From NCBI GenBank assembly GCA_027257055.1, contig JAPVLO010000039.1, positions 7,904,501 through 7,968,500 on the forward strand: a stretch of DNA of 64,000 nucleotides, given 5' to 3'. The notes beneath the pieces are model-generated. The model had not been told where the DNA came from and ran no database searches. It saw only the letters and a list, made by a program, of their open reading frames with translations. Positions 47,103 through 57,862 of this stretch are shown here, one piece after another. The DNA is from Cephalopachus bancanus. Its lineage: Eukaryota; Chordata; Mammalia; Primates; Tarsiidae. The position numbers were made by a program, and so were the translations under genes. The first letter of the stretch is position 1. Each line of letters opens with the position of its first letter.

Positions 47103-47471
47103 TGTCCGGTCCAGCCGGGCTTATTGGGGTACCTGAAAGAGGGAGTGAAGACGTAAAAGGAATACAAGACTCCTTTTTGCTGCAAAGGGAGGGCACCGGG
47201 GCTAGTCCCCGAGTGGCCCCGTTTCTCTTTATTCCAAAGTTTATGTACAAGCACAATACAATCAGGCATTCAAACTTCCCCAATCTTTAACATTAAACTT
47301 CCCCTCTATCAAGAAGTGTCTGTACCTTGACTCAGACTGTTCTGCCAACATTTCATATTAGTTTTGCCCTTGGCCAGCACTTTCTGTACTTTGTAAGACA
47401 CATACTATTCTTATCTGGACTCTGCTTTTCTAGGCAGACAGTTTCATGCTTTAACTATTTAGTCCCCAACA
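47103..47471 (-). mobile_element. 5' LTR of the provirus
   Basis: 369 bp; same ends as the 3' LTR. It has 24 extra bases near 47280 that look like a local duplication around AACTTCCCC. AATAAA signal at 47228-47233 (minus strand). Confidence 0.95.
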
Positions 47472-47477
47472 CCTCCA

Positions 47478-50315
47478 AGTGAGGGTTACCAGCCCTTTAT
47501 ATGGGTGGAGCCAGGGAGAGGTACCTCAGCCCTGGGGTAGAGGTGGCTACAGTCTCCTGATGGCCTAGACCTATGCAGATCCCTAAATCTGTCAGGATGG
47601 GGGGGGGAGGAATAAATTGTTGCTAATACATTCTGAAAATATTTACATATTATTGATTGTGTATAGGAATGCTTTCATTGCAGAACTTCTGAATCTTTTC
47701 TAGAATTATATGAAAACTTTGGGTACTTGGAATTGGATTCCCATTTGGTGGGCATGCAGGCCCAACGCTTCAAGTCAATATTGGGGACATTCTATAATGA
47801 GATGCAGATTATCAGCTTAATTTTCTAAGAACAGTTAGCTGCCTAGAGAGTGTTCACTCTGAAACCTCACAAAGAGAGAGATCAAAAAACATAAAGTGAA
47901 TTGGAGAGCTTAAGCCCTTCAAGAGAAGACTGGCTCATGGACCTTCAGTCAGGAATATGCTGCTTATTGTGAAGGACAGAGGATGAACAGAAGTTAGTAT
48001 TGTCTCACTACTTCTCTGGGAGACAGGGGTTTCCAGAAATGAGAGTTGGGAGCTATAGTAGTGCAGGCAGGTCCAGGGAGCACTGGGTGCCAAGTTTACG
48101 TGTCCACTCTGTCAAGTACAGTTATCCCTTTCCGTGGGAGAGAGCAAGCCAATTGAAAGCAACCACTCAGAAAGGCTCTCCTTCACCTTCACCAGAGGGT
48201 GCCAGAGTAGCAAAGCTTCCCAAGGACAGAGGACTATGGCAGCCAGGGGTCAGGACCTAGCTTTGAGTCCACACACCACCCCTTAGAACAAAGCTCCTGG
48301 AAAAACCCCAGCCTTATGGCATTAATTTTCTGTCCCCTTTATCCTAAACAAGACAGGGAGGGAGAAGGGGTTTTTCCCAGACCAGGGTTCTGGACAGGAT
48401 CCAGGAGGGGAAATAGGCATTGTCAGCCAAAACTATAAGACCAGAAGAACAGGGAACTGGTATTCTGTAGAGTGGTGGAGGTGGGGCAGGGAGGACAGAA
48501 TAAGAATCAAGGAAAGAACTAAAGCATCAGCAAGTAAAACCAAAATGAAGAATCAGTCAATGAAAGTCCAGAGTTCAGGGATTCTGGAGGCAGAGCCTAG
48601 AAATAGCCCCCAAAGCAGGAACAGAATCTTTAAAGCTGCACAGGCAGGAAGGGAGCCCTGAGACAATATGGACAATTATATTCTGTTTCTTCTTCATTAA
48701 ATTAAATAAGATGAAATGAAAAAGACATGTGTGGAGACAATCAGGGAGGCATGTTAACATAGATAACAAATGGAGCATGTATGTTGAATGGGATGTATTT
48801 TTAAAAGGATAGAACAAACAAGAGTGGTACTTACATGCAGAAAAGAGAGGCTGTGAAAATCTTAAATACTCATAAAGTATAGATCATGTTTCTTCTATGA
48901 TGACCCTGTCACCCCTAAATTAGCCATTCATTGTTGACACCTGTTATCCCACTCTGGTCCAGCATGCTCTCTGCCCAAGAAACACAGACATAGCCCGTTG
49001 GTGCTCAACCAGCTACTCAGGAGCTACAAGGCAGCTAGGCAATCCAGCCTTGACATCTCTCCAACAAAGCAAGTGTGTGTTGGTATCTGCCAAGCTCCCT
49101 CACTCACCCTGCATTCTGGTCCTCTAATCACAGCATCAGTGGGAAGGCTGTTACAGTAGAAGAGCGCCAAATATGTGAATGTTGTATTCTCTGGCCTCTG
49201 GGATAGCTTTCCTGGTTGCAGCCTTGGAAGCTACCATTGCAAAAAAATAAGTTCCCACACAACACTCATAACAGTCAGCCTTAAGTTTCTTAAAATGGAA
49301 AGATCCTAGGTGTTTATCTTCAAGAAGCACAAATAATGAGGAAATGAGGAGAAGGGAGAGGATCTCCCAGAGTTAGAAGGAAAATGGCAACTGATGAATA
49401 GAGAATAGAACAGAGAATACAATCCCTGGATCTGTAACTGAGGAAAGCAAGAGCCAGGGTGACTCAAATAATCTAAGCAGGAGGCTGAGAATGGAACTGG
49501 CAAAAGTCGTGGAATAGCATTCTTTGATGTGGACATTATTTCCCTTTCTGTACTGGTTATGGAATACCAAAGTATCAGAATGTATCTAGATGAAAATGAT
49601 ATGTTGAAATAAAGCAGGAAAGCAAGCTTAAAATATAGTAGAAAAATATGCCATAGCAAATTTTTTCTTAAATTATCGGAAGTAAGAATACAAAAAATAA
49701 AGCAAGTTTCCCAAATGAGGTATAATTTTTTTCACACACAAACAGAAATGAAGGATAGGGTCCCAATACTAAGTAGAGCCACAATTGTTTTCAATTGCTA
49801 AACTTAAAGAAAACCCAGAAGTTAAATATATTTCTTGACAGCCAAGAGAAGCTTTGCCATGCCAGGTGAAGCTAAATAAAGTTTATGTGTACAAACACAC
49901 ACCATAGGGCTTAATGGTGTGTAAATCATTTTTCATTAGAAAACAGAATAGCTGTTTCCCTTGGGAGGTTAAGTGACTGAGAAAGCAGAATGGGGCTTGT
50001 GGGCTACTATCATGTTCTGGTACTGGGTCTTTGTTCTAGTTACATCATTGTGTTCAATCTGTGAAATTCATAGAGCTGTGTCTTTATAATTTGTATACCT
50101 TTCTGTATGTATGCTATATTTTAATTAAAAGGTAAAATTCGTTAGCTTTTCTATAGCTTCCCCACTCCCTGCCAAAAAAAGTTAAAAAACAAACCACTTC
50201 AGAATGCAGCATACAGACCAGACAACTAAAGTATATAGATGGAAAGCCAGGCAGAGGAGGCAAGAACAGCCTGACAAAAACCACATCATTTTAGAAAAAT
50301 GGTAGAAGAGTAATT
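47478..50315. other. Intron 4 sequence, no gene
   Basis: No exon or named repeat. The stretch 49120-49190 resembles 52645-52715 (see findings). The frames at 48000-48260, 48575-48817 and 49306-49659 have no recognisable domain. Confidence 0.5.
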
Positions 50316-52088
50316 AATTTATGGGACTGGCGAATTGGTGACAGCCATGGCCCCTCGGGTCTGGCATCGACAGACTCTGAAGCGGTGTTTGAGGGAGATC
50401 AGTAAAGCCACCGGCCGGCCCGAGTACTTCCTCACGATTCAGGATGATTTGACATCAAACTTCACTTCTTTAACAAAAGTACTCTATGACTTTAATAAAA
50501 TACTGGAGAATGGTAGGATTCATGGGAGTCCTCTACAAAAACTTGTGATAGACAATTTTGATGATGAGCAGATTTGGCAACAACTGGAATTGCAAAATGT
50601 ACCAATTTTACGATACTTCCAGAATGCAGTTAGTGAAACAATTAAGGCTGAAGACATCAGTCTTTTTCCAGAGAGTGAAGAACAGGAATGTGCAGAGGAT
50701 GATTCAGAGATAGAGGCATGTGGCCAGGAGGACCTAGAACAAGATTTGGAGGAGAAAGAAGTGTCAGACATAGATGATGATGATTCTAAAGGAGATGAGA
50801 AGCTAAAAACTCAAGCAAATTTGATCTGAGAAAAAGTCCAGTTTTCAGTGATGACGATTCTGACCTTGACTTTGATATCAGCAAATTGGAGCAGCAGACC
50901 AAGGTGCAAACTAAAGTACTTGGGAAACCAAGAGAAAAGTCTATAGTAGATGATCAGTTCTTCAAACTATCTGAAATGGAAGCCTTTTTAGAAAACACAG
51001 AAAAAGAGGAACGAAAAGATGATGATGAAGAAGATATTGATTTGTTTGAAGATGCTGATTCTGATTCTGATGAAGGAGAACTATTTGGAAGTAAAAAACT
51101 TAAGTCAGGTAAAAGTTCCACAAACTTGAAACACAAAGATTTCTTTGATCCTACTGAAAGTGATGAAGACATAGCAAGTGTTCGTGATGATGAGCTGGGT
51201 TCAAACAAAGAAGAGGACAAGATTGCTGAAGAAGAAGCTGAAGAACTAAGCATTTCTGAAACGAATGAAGATAGTGACCTTGAAGAAAGTGAAGACAGTA
51301 AACAACATAAAGAAAGCTTGAAAAGAGTGACCTTTGCTTTACTGGATGATGAGGAAGAAACAGATGTTGTAGATGTAAACAAAAATTTTGATGAGGTTAA
51401 ATCCTCTTTTGAAAAAAGACAGGAAAAGATGAGTGAAAAAATTGCATCTTTAGAAAAAGAGTTGTTGGAAAAAAAGCCTTGGCAGCTTCAAGGGGAAGTG
51501 ACAGTGCAGAAGCGACCAGAGAACAGCCTCTTGGAGGAGACCCTGCACTTTGACCATGCTGTCCGGATGGGTATGCTCCCTGCTGGACTTCTGCAAAATG
51601 TTCATGTTTATGTCTTTTCTGTGGCTCCATTTCATAGAAAGATTCAGAGTGGTGTTTCCTTTTCCCCAGATTTTTATTTTAAAAACTTGCAAATGTACAG
51701 AAAGGTTGTAAAAATAGTACAGCAAACAACTATACACCATTCGGCTGGATTCACCAATTAACTTTTTGTCATATTGGCTTTCTTTCTCACATGTACGTAA
51801 GAATATTTATGTGCACATTTTTCCCTGAATCATTTCAAAGTAAGTTGCTGATGTGACATTTCACTTTTGAGTGCTTTTACGAGTATCTTCTAAGAATTAG
51901 GACATAATTCTTAGGATAACCATAATACCATTAATCTACCCTAGAAATTTAACATCAAAATACTAATGATACCTAGTGTATAGTTCAAAATCAAATTTCC
52001 TGTAGTGATATGTTTACAAGACTTGTCCTGTCACTGTTCTCTAATTAAATTGTAGACTCCAACACACACAAAAAAAATTTATGGGACT
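50316..52088 (+). pseudogene. MPHOSPH10: MPHOSPH10 retrocopy (processed pseudogene), intron-retaining
   Basis: Copy of the mRNA for M-phase phosphoprotein 10, a U3 snoRNP / small-subunit processome protein of the nucleolus. The ATG is at 50347 within a short leader. The frame to 50829 and, after a one-base shift near 50815, the frame from 50886 to about 51570 match MPHOSPH10: KATGRPEYFLTIQDD, SLTKVLYDFNKILENGRIHG, the acidic middle, RPENSLLEETLHFDHAVRM. Exons are joined without introns and target duplications AATTTATGGGACT lie at 50316-50328 and 52076-52088. At 51570 the coding match stops at ATGG followed by GTATGC, a splice-donor-like site; about 500 further bases are intron-like, then ATTAAA (52044-52049) and a short A-tail (52070-52077). 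The C-terminal half of the protein is absent. Confidence 0.9.
51660..52043 (+). repeat. Old interspersed repeat inside the retained intron part
   Basis: AACTTGCAAATGTACAGAAAGG, CACCATTCGGCTGGATTCACC and TCATTTCAAAGTAAGTTGCTG are wording of a common old mammalian repeat (L1-related by memory, not certain). Confidence 0.5.
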
Positions 52089-52329
52089 TTTAACAACGTA
52101 TAGGAAAAAGGCCATTTAGTAGTCTGCAGATAGCAAAAAGCAAATATTCATTTCATAAACATGAAAGCAAATACATAAAGAAAACATAGGGAAGAGACTC
52201 ACAAGCCTTGTCCTGTAAAATGCCTCCATCCTTTCTTCAAACAATTCGATATCATTACAAACCATCAAATCCATAACTGCTGTTTTACTCTAAAATATAA
52301 GCATTTTACTGAAAGCCATACTTTTTTCT

Positions 52330-52605
52330 TTTTCTTTCTTTCTTTTTTTTTGAGACAGGGTCACCAGGCTGGAGTGCTGTGGCATGATCATGGCTCACCT
52401 CAGCCTTGACTTCCTGGGCTCAAGCAATTCTTCTACCTCAGCTTTCCAAGTAGCTAGGGCTACAGGTATATGCCACCATGCCCAGCTAATTTTTGTATTT
52501 TTTGTAGAGTCGAGGCCTCACTATGTTGCCCAGGCTGGTCTCAAACTCCTAGGTTCAAGTAATCCTCCCACCTTGGCCTCCCAAAGCCAGCCACAATGCC
52601 CAGTC
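52330..52605 (-). mobile_element. Alu
   Basis: Antisense Alu with a T/C-rich left end and several deletions (GAGACAGGGTCACCAGGCTGGAG). Confidence 0.88.
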
Positions 52606-52814
52606 AAAAAGCTACATTTCTAAATATAATTCTTTCCTCTTCTGAAACATCAGTTTAGTCACACCATCAGTGGAAAGGCTAGTACAGTAGAGAGAGCAGA
52701 ATATATGAATGCTGTGTTCTGGCAGCAAAAAAAACAAAAATAGCATCACAACTATGTGCCACAGGACTAAAGTAGCTGTACTCTTAACACATACAGGCTT
52801 TGGGTTTCCCTCAC

Positions 52815-52977
52815 CAGGGCTTCCTCCATCAGCATATGCAAATTCCCAGGGTCCTTGGCTCGCACTGGGAAGGTAAAGAAAGGAAGTGCCCCAGGCGTCT
52901 ATGTCTTCTTGAAAAAATATATACTTGAACGAGAAATAATTCTTCTGATTATAACTGAAGTGCAAGTTACACTTAAA
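52815..52977 (-). pseudogene. ABCA pseudogene exon 4 (extracellular domain 1)
   Basis: Acceptor TTGTTCACAG and donor GTGAGG; 163 nt. It encodes FKCNLHFSYNQKNYFSFKYI and goes on to DIDAWGTSFLYLP and FAYADGGSPG, aligning with the ABCA3 segment KYHLRFSY ... DGGEPG. It starts in phase 0 while exon 3 ends in phase 2, so the junction is out of frame by one base. Confidence 0.88.
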
Positions 52978-53089
52978 CTGTGAACAACAAAGAGAACAAA
53001 TTCCATTATGAGATCCTGAAACTTAGCAAAGGCACAGGAACAGAGTAAAGCTGTGGCTGATGTCAGCTGGGACTGAAGGAAAGGCACCT

Positions 53090-53128
53090 ACCCCTACCGC
53101 CACCCCACCCCCCACCCCCACCCCGCAG
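53090..53128. repeat. C-rich low-complexity run
   Basis: ACCCCACCCCCCACCCC-type run, 53098-53126. Confidence 0.85.
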
Positions 53129-53234
53129 TTGTCCCTCCCAAGAGCTGCAACAGTGGTAGTCCCTGTGTACTCTGCAAATTAACCCTGCTACTATTCTGGT
53201 AAACAGACCACTGGCTCCTGAGCCACCTTCAGAA

Positions 53235-53470
53235 AGGGAGTGCTGCAGGACAGTTCAGAGTGAGGGCTCTGCGCCAGACCACCCAGACCCTAACCCCAAA
53301 TCTCCTACTGAATAGCCTTTTCAGCCTGGGCAAGTTACTTAATCTCCATACCTCAGATTCCTCAGCAGTAAAACGGGGATGATGTCAACCACAGGCTGCT
53401 GCAGGACAAAGTAAGATGGTCCCTGCAGCATGCCTGACACTAATAAATGCTTGAAAAATATTGTTGGTTA
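53235..53470 (+). mobile_element. MIR element
   Basis: CTGGGCAAGTTACTTAATCTCC, CCTCAGATTCCTCAGCAGTAAAACGGGGATGATG and a terminal TAATAAATGCTTG are MIR core and 3' end wording. Confidence 0.8.
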
Positions 53471-53618
53471 TTTTATTAACACATCTCTCTCCATGTACCA
53501 ACCTCCCATGCAAGTTCTAACAATCATCAGATAGACTGTATAGTACAAGCTATACATGAGTGGGATGGGAACATCCCAAAACATAAGCCAAATATTCCCA
53601 TGTTTAAAACACAAACTT

Positions 53619-53920
53619 AGCTGGGCTCGGTGGCTCAGCCTGTAATCCCGCGCCTTTGGGAGGCTGAGGTGAGCGGATTGCCTGAGCCCGCGGGTTCGAG
53701 ACCCGCCTGGGCAGCGAGACCTCATCTCTACAATAAATCAAAAAATCAGCCGGGCGTGGTAGCGCGCGCCTGTAACTCCGGCTACTCGGAAAGCTGAGGC
53801 GGAAGGATCGCCGGAGCCCAGCAGGCCGAGGCTGCGGTGGCCGGGAGCGGCCACTGCACTCCAGTCTGGGCGACAGAGTGAGACTCCAACTCAAAAAAAA
53901 CAAAAAAACAAAACAAAAAA
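53619..53920 (+). mobile_element. Alu, young, plus strand
   Basis: Full Alu with target duplication AAAACACAAACTT at 53606-53618 and 53921-53933. Rich in intact CpG (GCCGGGCGTGGTAGCGCGCG), so young. Confidence 0.95.
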
Positions 53921-54009
53921 AAAACACAAACTTTTCCTTAAACAGACTCACACACAAACCCACCATATGTGAAGTCCACGAGATTAGGAGTAATGACAAG
54001 AGCAATAAC

Positions 54010-54225
54010 TAATCCTGGGAAATCTTTATGTTCTAAGCTCTGTTCTAAGCACTTTACAGGCATAAAACTAATTTAATCCTCACAACTCTGTAAGTTAGGT
54101 ACTCACATTAACCCCACTACACCAATAAGGACACTGAGGCCCAGACATGCGAATAGCTTTCCGAAGGTAACCCAGGTAGTGAGTTGCAGAGCTGGGACTC
54201 AAGTCTGTGGAACTTGGTGGTATAG
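54010..54225 (+). repeat. Ancient MIR/L2-class repeat remnant
   Basis: TTAATCCTCACAACTCTGTAAG, GACACTGAGGCCCAGACATG and GAGTTGCAGAGCTGGGACTC are mammalian-wide repeat wording. Confidence 0.6.
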
Positions 54226-54426
54226 TCTGCTTCGGTAGTCAAGCAACTGAACATATATCATCCTGTACCCTCAGGATACAGACTTGCTCAGAACAAGTCT
54301 TCTGAAGAATTTGAGAACTGGAAGGGACCTCAAAGTCTATATTGTAAGATGTGAAACACAGACGCCTTCTCTTATCTCCTCTGGAAATAAGATGACAAAG
54401 ATTCCATAGAGCAAAGCAGAGGGGCA

Positions 54427-54555
54427 GGTCAGGTAACAAGACTGCTTAATGAACTCAAGCTCAAAGCCTGGTCAGGTAACAAGACTGCTTAATGAACTCA
54501 AGCTCAAAGCCTGGTCAGGTAACAAGACTGCTTAATGAACTCAAGCTCAAAGCCT
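54427..54555. repeat. 43-bp tandem repeat, three identical units
   Basis: Units 54427-54469, 54470-54512 and 54513-54555, each starting GGTCAGGTAACAAGACTGC, appear identical. They lie in intron 3, 41 bases from the exon 3 donor. Confidence 0.97.
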
Positions 54556-54595
54556 GGCAAGACAGTAAAACTTGTTACAGAAAATATGTTCTTAC

Positions 54596-54722
54596 CAAAG
54601 TGGTAAAGGTTCATTGCTGTCATTGAAGCTATGGCCAAAAACAATTCCTGCCAATATGTAGCTGGCGTTGGGATCATTAATTATGTAATTTTCAAACAAA
54701 GGCACTGAAGAATAGCCTAAAA
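54596..54722 (-). pseudogene. ABCA pseudogene exon 3 (extracellular domain 1)
   Basis: CTGTAG acceptor and strong GTAAGA donor; 127 nt, joining exon 2 in phase (codon split G/TT). It encodes VLGYSSVPLFENYIINDPNA and then ILAGIVFGHSFNDSNEPLPL, matching ABCA3-branch VVFEHPFNHS..EPLPL wording. No stop inside; it ends in phase 2, which exon 4 does not accept. Confidence 0.9.
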
Positions 54723-56285
54723 CTACAGAGAGAAAAGTTTAGTGAGTGACTGGTGTAAAGGCAAATGCTGCCCAATTACCTCCTCTGTCGGAGGAGATTT
54801 AAGATTGCCAGCTGACTTCCCCACTTACTCATTCATTTGTTCTATAAAAATATGAGTAGAGATTTAAAAAGACAGAAAACAGGGAAGAGAGCTTATGAAA
54901 CATGACTCTTGTTATTCAATGCATGACTTTAACTGGGAAATCTATAGTCCCAAGAACTGCTAGCAACTGCCTTGGGACATCAAGGAAGTAATGCTGAGGA
55001 AGGAAGAGGGAATATAAGTTCTGATCATATAATTTGAGACCTAGATCAAGCCTCACAGTTTGTTTTTCGTTAAGGGGTGAGCTTCATTCTCGTAGGAAGT
55101 TTAGTTCAGTTTCATCCTTTCAAGGCTTGTTTTTAACCTGAGTTTAACATTTTGATTTTTTTTTTTCATTTCTAGAAGTTCTATTCGGATCTTTTTTCTT
55201 CTTCTTCAAATCAGGTAGATAACTCTTTACAGTGGCATGTGACCCATAAATCCTTTCAGGTTGTCTTTTATTTCTTCAAGCCAAGTCGACATAGTGATTT
55301 TATAATGTGAGACTAATAATTTCATTATCTGAAATATTTCTAGTTCTGTTTTTGATATTGACTGTTATCCTTGGTGTCTTGTTTCCTTGTGTGTTTGCTC
55401 ATTGACCTTGACACTCTTGTGGTAAGTCTTCTTTGAGATACAGAATGAAGGTATATTTCTCCAGAGATTTGTATTTGCCATCTGCCAGACTAAGTCCGAC
55501 TTCATAGTTTGAGGAATTTCCCTCCTTCCCTCATTCCTTCCTTCCTTCTTCTCTTTCCTTTCTCTTCCTCTTCCTTCCTTCCATCTCTTTCTTCCTTTTT
55601 TTTCCTTCGTTTTTGACAATCAGATGATTTTGAGCTATAAATCTCAAGCTGGACAACATTTCTTGCAGTTCCTTAGGGGTGGGAACCTCAACCTCACCTC
55701 AACCTTACATTATGTACCAGTATGATGTAGCCACCTGGGGTCCCAGGTTTATGGAGAGATGATCTCGTATTAGATACCTCACCTTGAATGGGCCTTTTTC
55801 TTCTTTCCCTCTGTGCCTTACAAGTCTATGAAAACTAGAGTTCAATTTCTTCTAGTATAATGAATGTTTTATAAAATCAGTTTAGGGCTTCCACTGACCC
55901 CTTTGGGTTCTTTTCTTCACCTAGATTTTTTTAATTTAGTAAATTATCTAGTAATCTGGAAATATGTTCACAATATAGAAAACAAAAGGCAAACAATCAA
56001 ACATTTCACATAATAGGATCCTATTTTTGTTTTTATATGGTTAGAAGAAGGGCAGGAAGGGTGTACACCAAGATATTAATTAATAAGTTAAGTTTCTTTT
56101 TTAAGAGTAAAAAATATAGTTCATTTAAAAATAAATTAGAGCGAGAAAGAGAAGGGAGAGAGAAGATTCACCTCCCCAAGGTGGGGAGAGGGTCAAAGCC
56201 AGGAAGTATAACCACAGCCATAGCTCAAAGAGCACATGGCCACACTAGAGTCTAGCAAGGCAATGGCCTAATTTCTTTTTTCTTA
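54723..56285. other. Intron 2 sequence, no gene
   Basis: Old L1-like antisense wording near 55060-55480 is possible. A CTTC-rich microsatellite occupies 55505-55612. Nothing coding. Confidence 0.45.
55505..55612. repeat. (CTTC)n / (CTTT)n microsatellite
   Basis: Imperfect pyrimidine run of CTTCC and TCTTT units. Confidence 0.9.
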
Positions 56286-56287
56286 TA

Positions 56288-57860
56288 TGATAGGACTTCA
56301 AAAACTTCATGGAAAATACATATTATTTTTAAAACTATGCACATATTTCAAAAACTGCACCAAGATAAACTCATGCTAGCTTACTATAACATGTCTGATC
56401 AAGACCTAGTTTGAGGCACTAAGAAGGATAAAACATCCATTTTAAAAGAACCCCTATCGACCTGGTTACTCAGTCTGTAATCCCAATATTTTGGGAGGCC
56501 GAAGTGAGTGGATTGCCTGAGCCTGTGGGTTCAAGACCAGCCTGGGAAACTTGATGAGACCTCATCTCTACAATAAATACAAAATTAGCTGGGCATAGTG
56601 GGTGCCCCTGTAGTTCCGGTTTCTTGGAAGGCTGAGGTGGAAGGCTCGCCAGAGCCCAGCAAGTCAACACTGGGGTGCCATGGCCGTTGAGTGTGCCACT
56701 GCACTCCAGCCTGGGCAACAGAGTGAGACTCCAACTCAAAAAAAAAAGGAACCCCTATCAAAGCAGCATGAATTCTGTTAAAATTAAAGCAAGAACAAAC
56801 ATCAAATGTATGGTGAAGCTTGGGTGGAAGAATGGTGAAATCATTGATGCTTTACAAAAAGTTTACGAGGACAATGCCCCCAAGAAATCAGCAGTTTACA
56901 AATGAATAACTCATTCTCAGAAAGGATGAGATGTTGAGGATGAAGCCCACAGCAGCAGACTATCCATATCAGTTTATGAGGAATAAATTAATCATGTCTG
57001 TGCTGTAATTGAAAAGACTGATGATCAAAAGCAGAAATAGCCAACACTACAGACATCTCAACTGGCTCAGTTTACCCAATTCTGACTGAAAAACTAAAGG
57101 TGAGCAAACTTTTCACTCAATGGGTGCCAAAACTGTTGCATCCAGATCAGCTGCAGACAAGAAAACTTTCTATGGAAATTTTAAAACAAGTGGGATCAAG
57201 ATCCTGAAAGACTTCTTCAAAGAATAGTAACAGGAGATAAAACATGGCTTTACCAGTATGAACTGAAGGCAAAACACAATAAAAGCAATGGCTATCAAGA
57301 GGTGAAAGTAGTTCCATCAAAGCAAAAGTCAGACTAGTAAAGAGCAAAGGTCATGGTGACAATTTGGGGGCTGCTCAAAGCATTTTGCTTGTTGACTTCT
57401 GGAGGGCCAAAGAATGGTGACATCTGCTACTAAGAGAGTGTTTTGAGAAAGCTAGCCAAAGCTTTAGCAGAAAAACGCACAGGAAAGCTTCACCAGAGTG
57501 TCCTTCTCTACCATAACAGTGCTCCTGCTCATTCCTCTTATGACAATTTTGTGAGTTTTCATGGGAAATCATTATGCATCCAACCACCTTACAGTTCTGA
57601 TTTGGCTCCTTCTGACTTCTTTTTCCTAATCTTAAAAAAAAAAATCTTTCAAGGGCACCAGTTTTTGTACAGTTAATAATGAAAAAAAGACTACATTGAC
57701 GTGATTAAACTTCCAGGACTCTCAGTTCTTTAGGGATGAACTAAATGGCTGAACACAAAAGTGTCTTGAAATTGGTGGAGATTATATTGAGAAATAAAGC
57801 TTTCAGTTTTACTTTTATCTTTTAATTCCATTTTTACAGAAACTTTTTGAAGTTCCCTCA
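56288..57860 (+). mobile_element. HSMAR2-like mariner transposon, decayed
   Basis: Terminal inverted repeats: left TGATAGGACTTCAAAAACTT, right reverse complement TGAGGGAACTTCAAAAAGTT, each bordered by TA. The interior encodes a mariner transposase in broken frames (MVKLGWKNGEIIDALQKVY, KLAKALAEKRTGKLHQ, AHSSYDNF and PPYSSDLAPSDFFF). The YSPDLAPSDF box holding the third catalytic Asp is recognisable. Stops and frameshifts throughout. An Alu is inserted at 56459-56748. Confidence 0.88.
56459..56748 (+). mobile_element. Alu in mariner
   Basis: Plus-strand Alu with target duplication GAACCCCTATC at 56448-56458 and 56749-56759. Confidence 0.92.
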
Positions 57861-57862
57861 TA

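Larger units (their letters stand above)
41345..47471 (-). mobile_element. Class II (betaretrovirus-like) endogenous retrovirus, defective
   Basis: A 6.1-kb provirus in minus orientation: 5' LTR (47103-47471), lysine-tRNA primer site, gag, remnant pro, pol, env, polypurine tract and 3' LTR (41345-41689). Six-base target duplications CCTCCA lie at 41339-41344 and 47472-47477. The 6-bp duplication, lysine primer site and the gag and env wording place it with class II elements. All four genes are interrupted and a large part of gag-pro is missing. It sits in intron 4 of the transporter pseudogene, in the same orientation as that gene. Confidence 0.95.

Noticed and set aside
41345..47471. Possibly functional provirus
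   Set aside because: Internal deletion, frame breaks in every gene and missing integrase catalytic residues exclude it.
50520..51382. Serine-rich minus-strand frames
   Set aside because: They are the antisense of the acidic, GAA/GAT-rich part of the MPHOSPH10 retrocopy.
54427..54555. CRISPR-like array
   Set aside because: Units are contiguous without spacers and the genome is a primate's.
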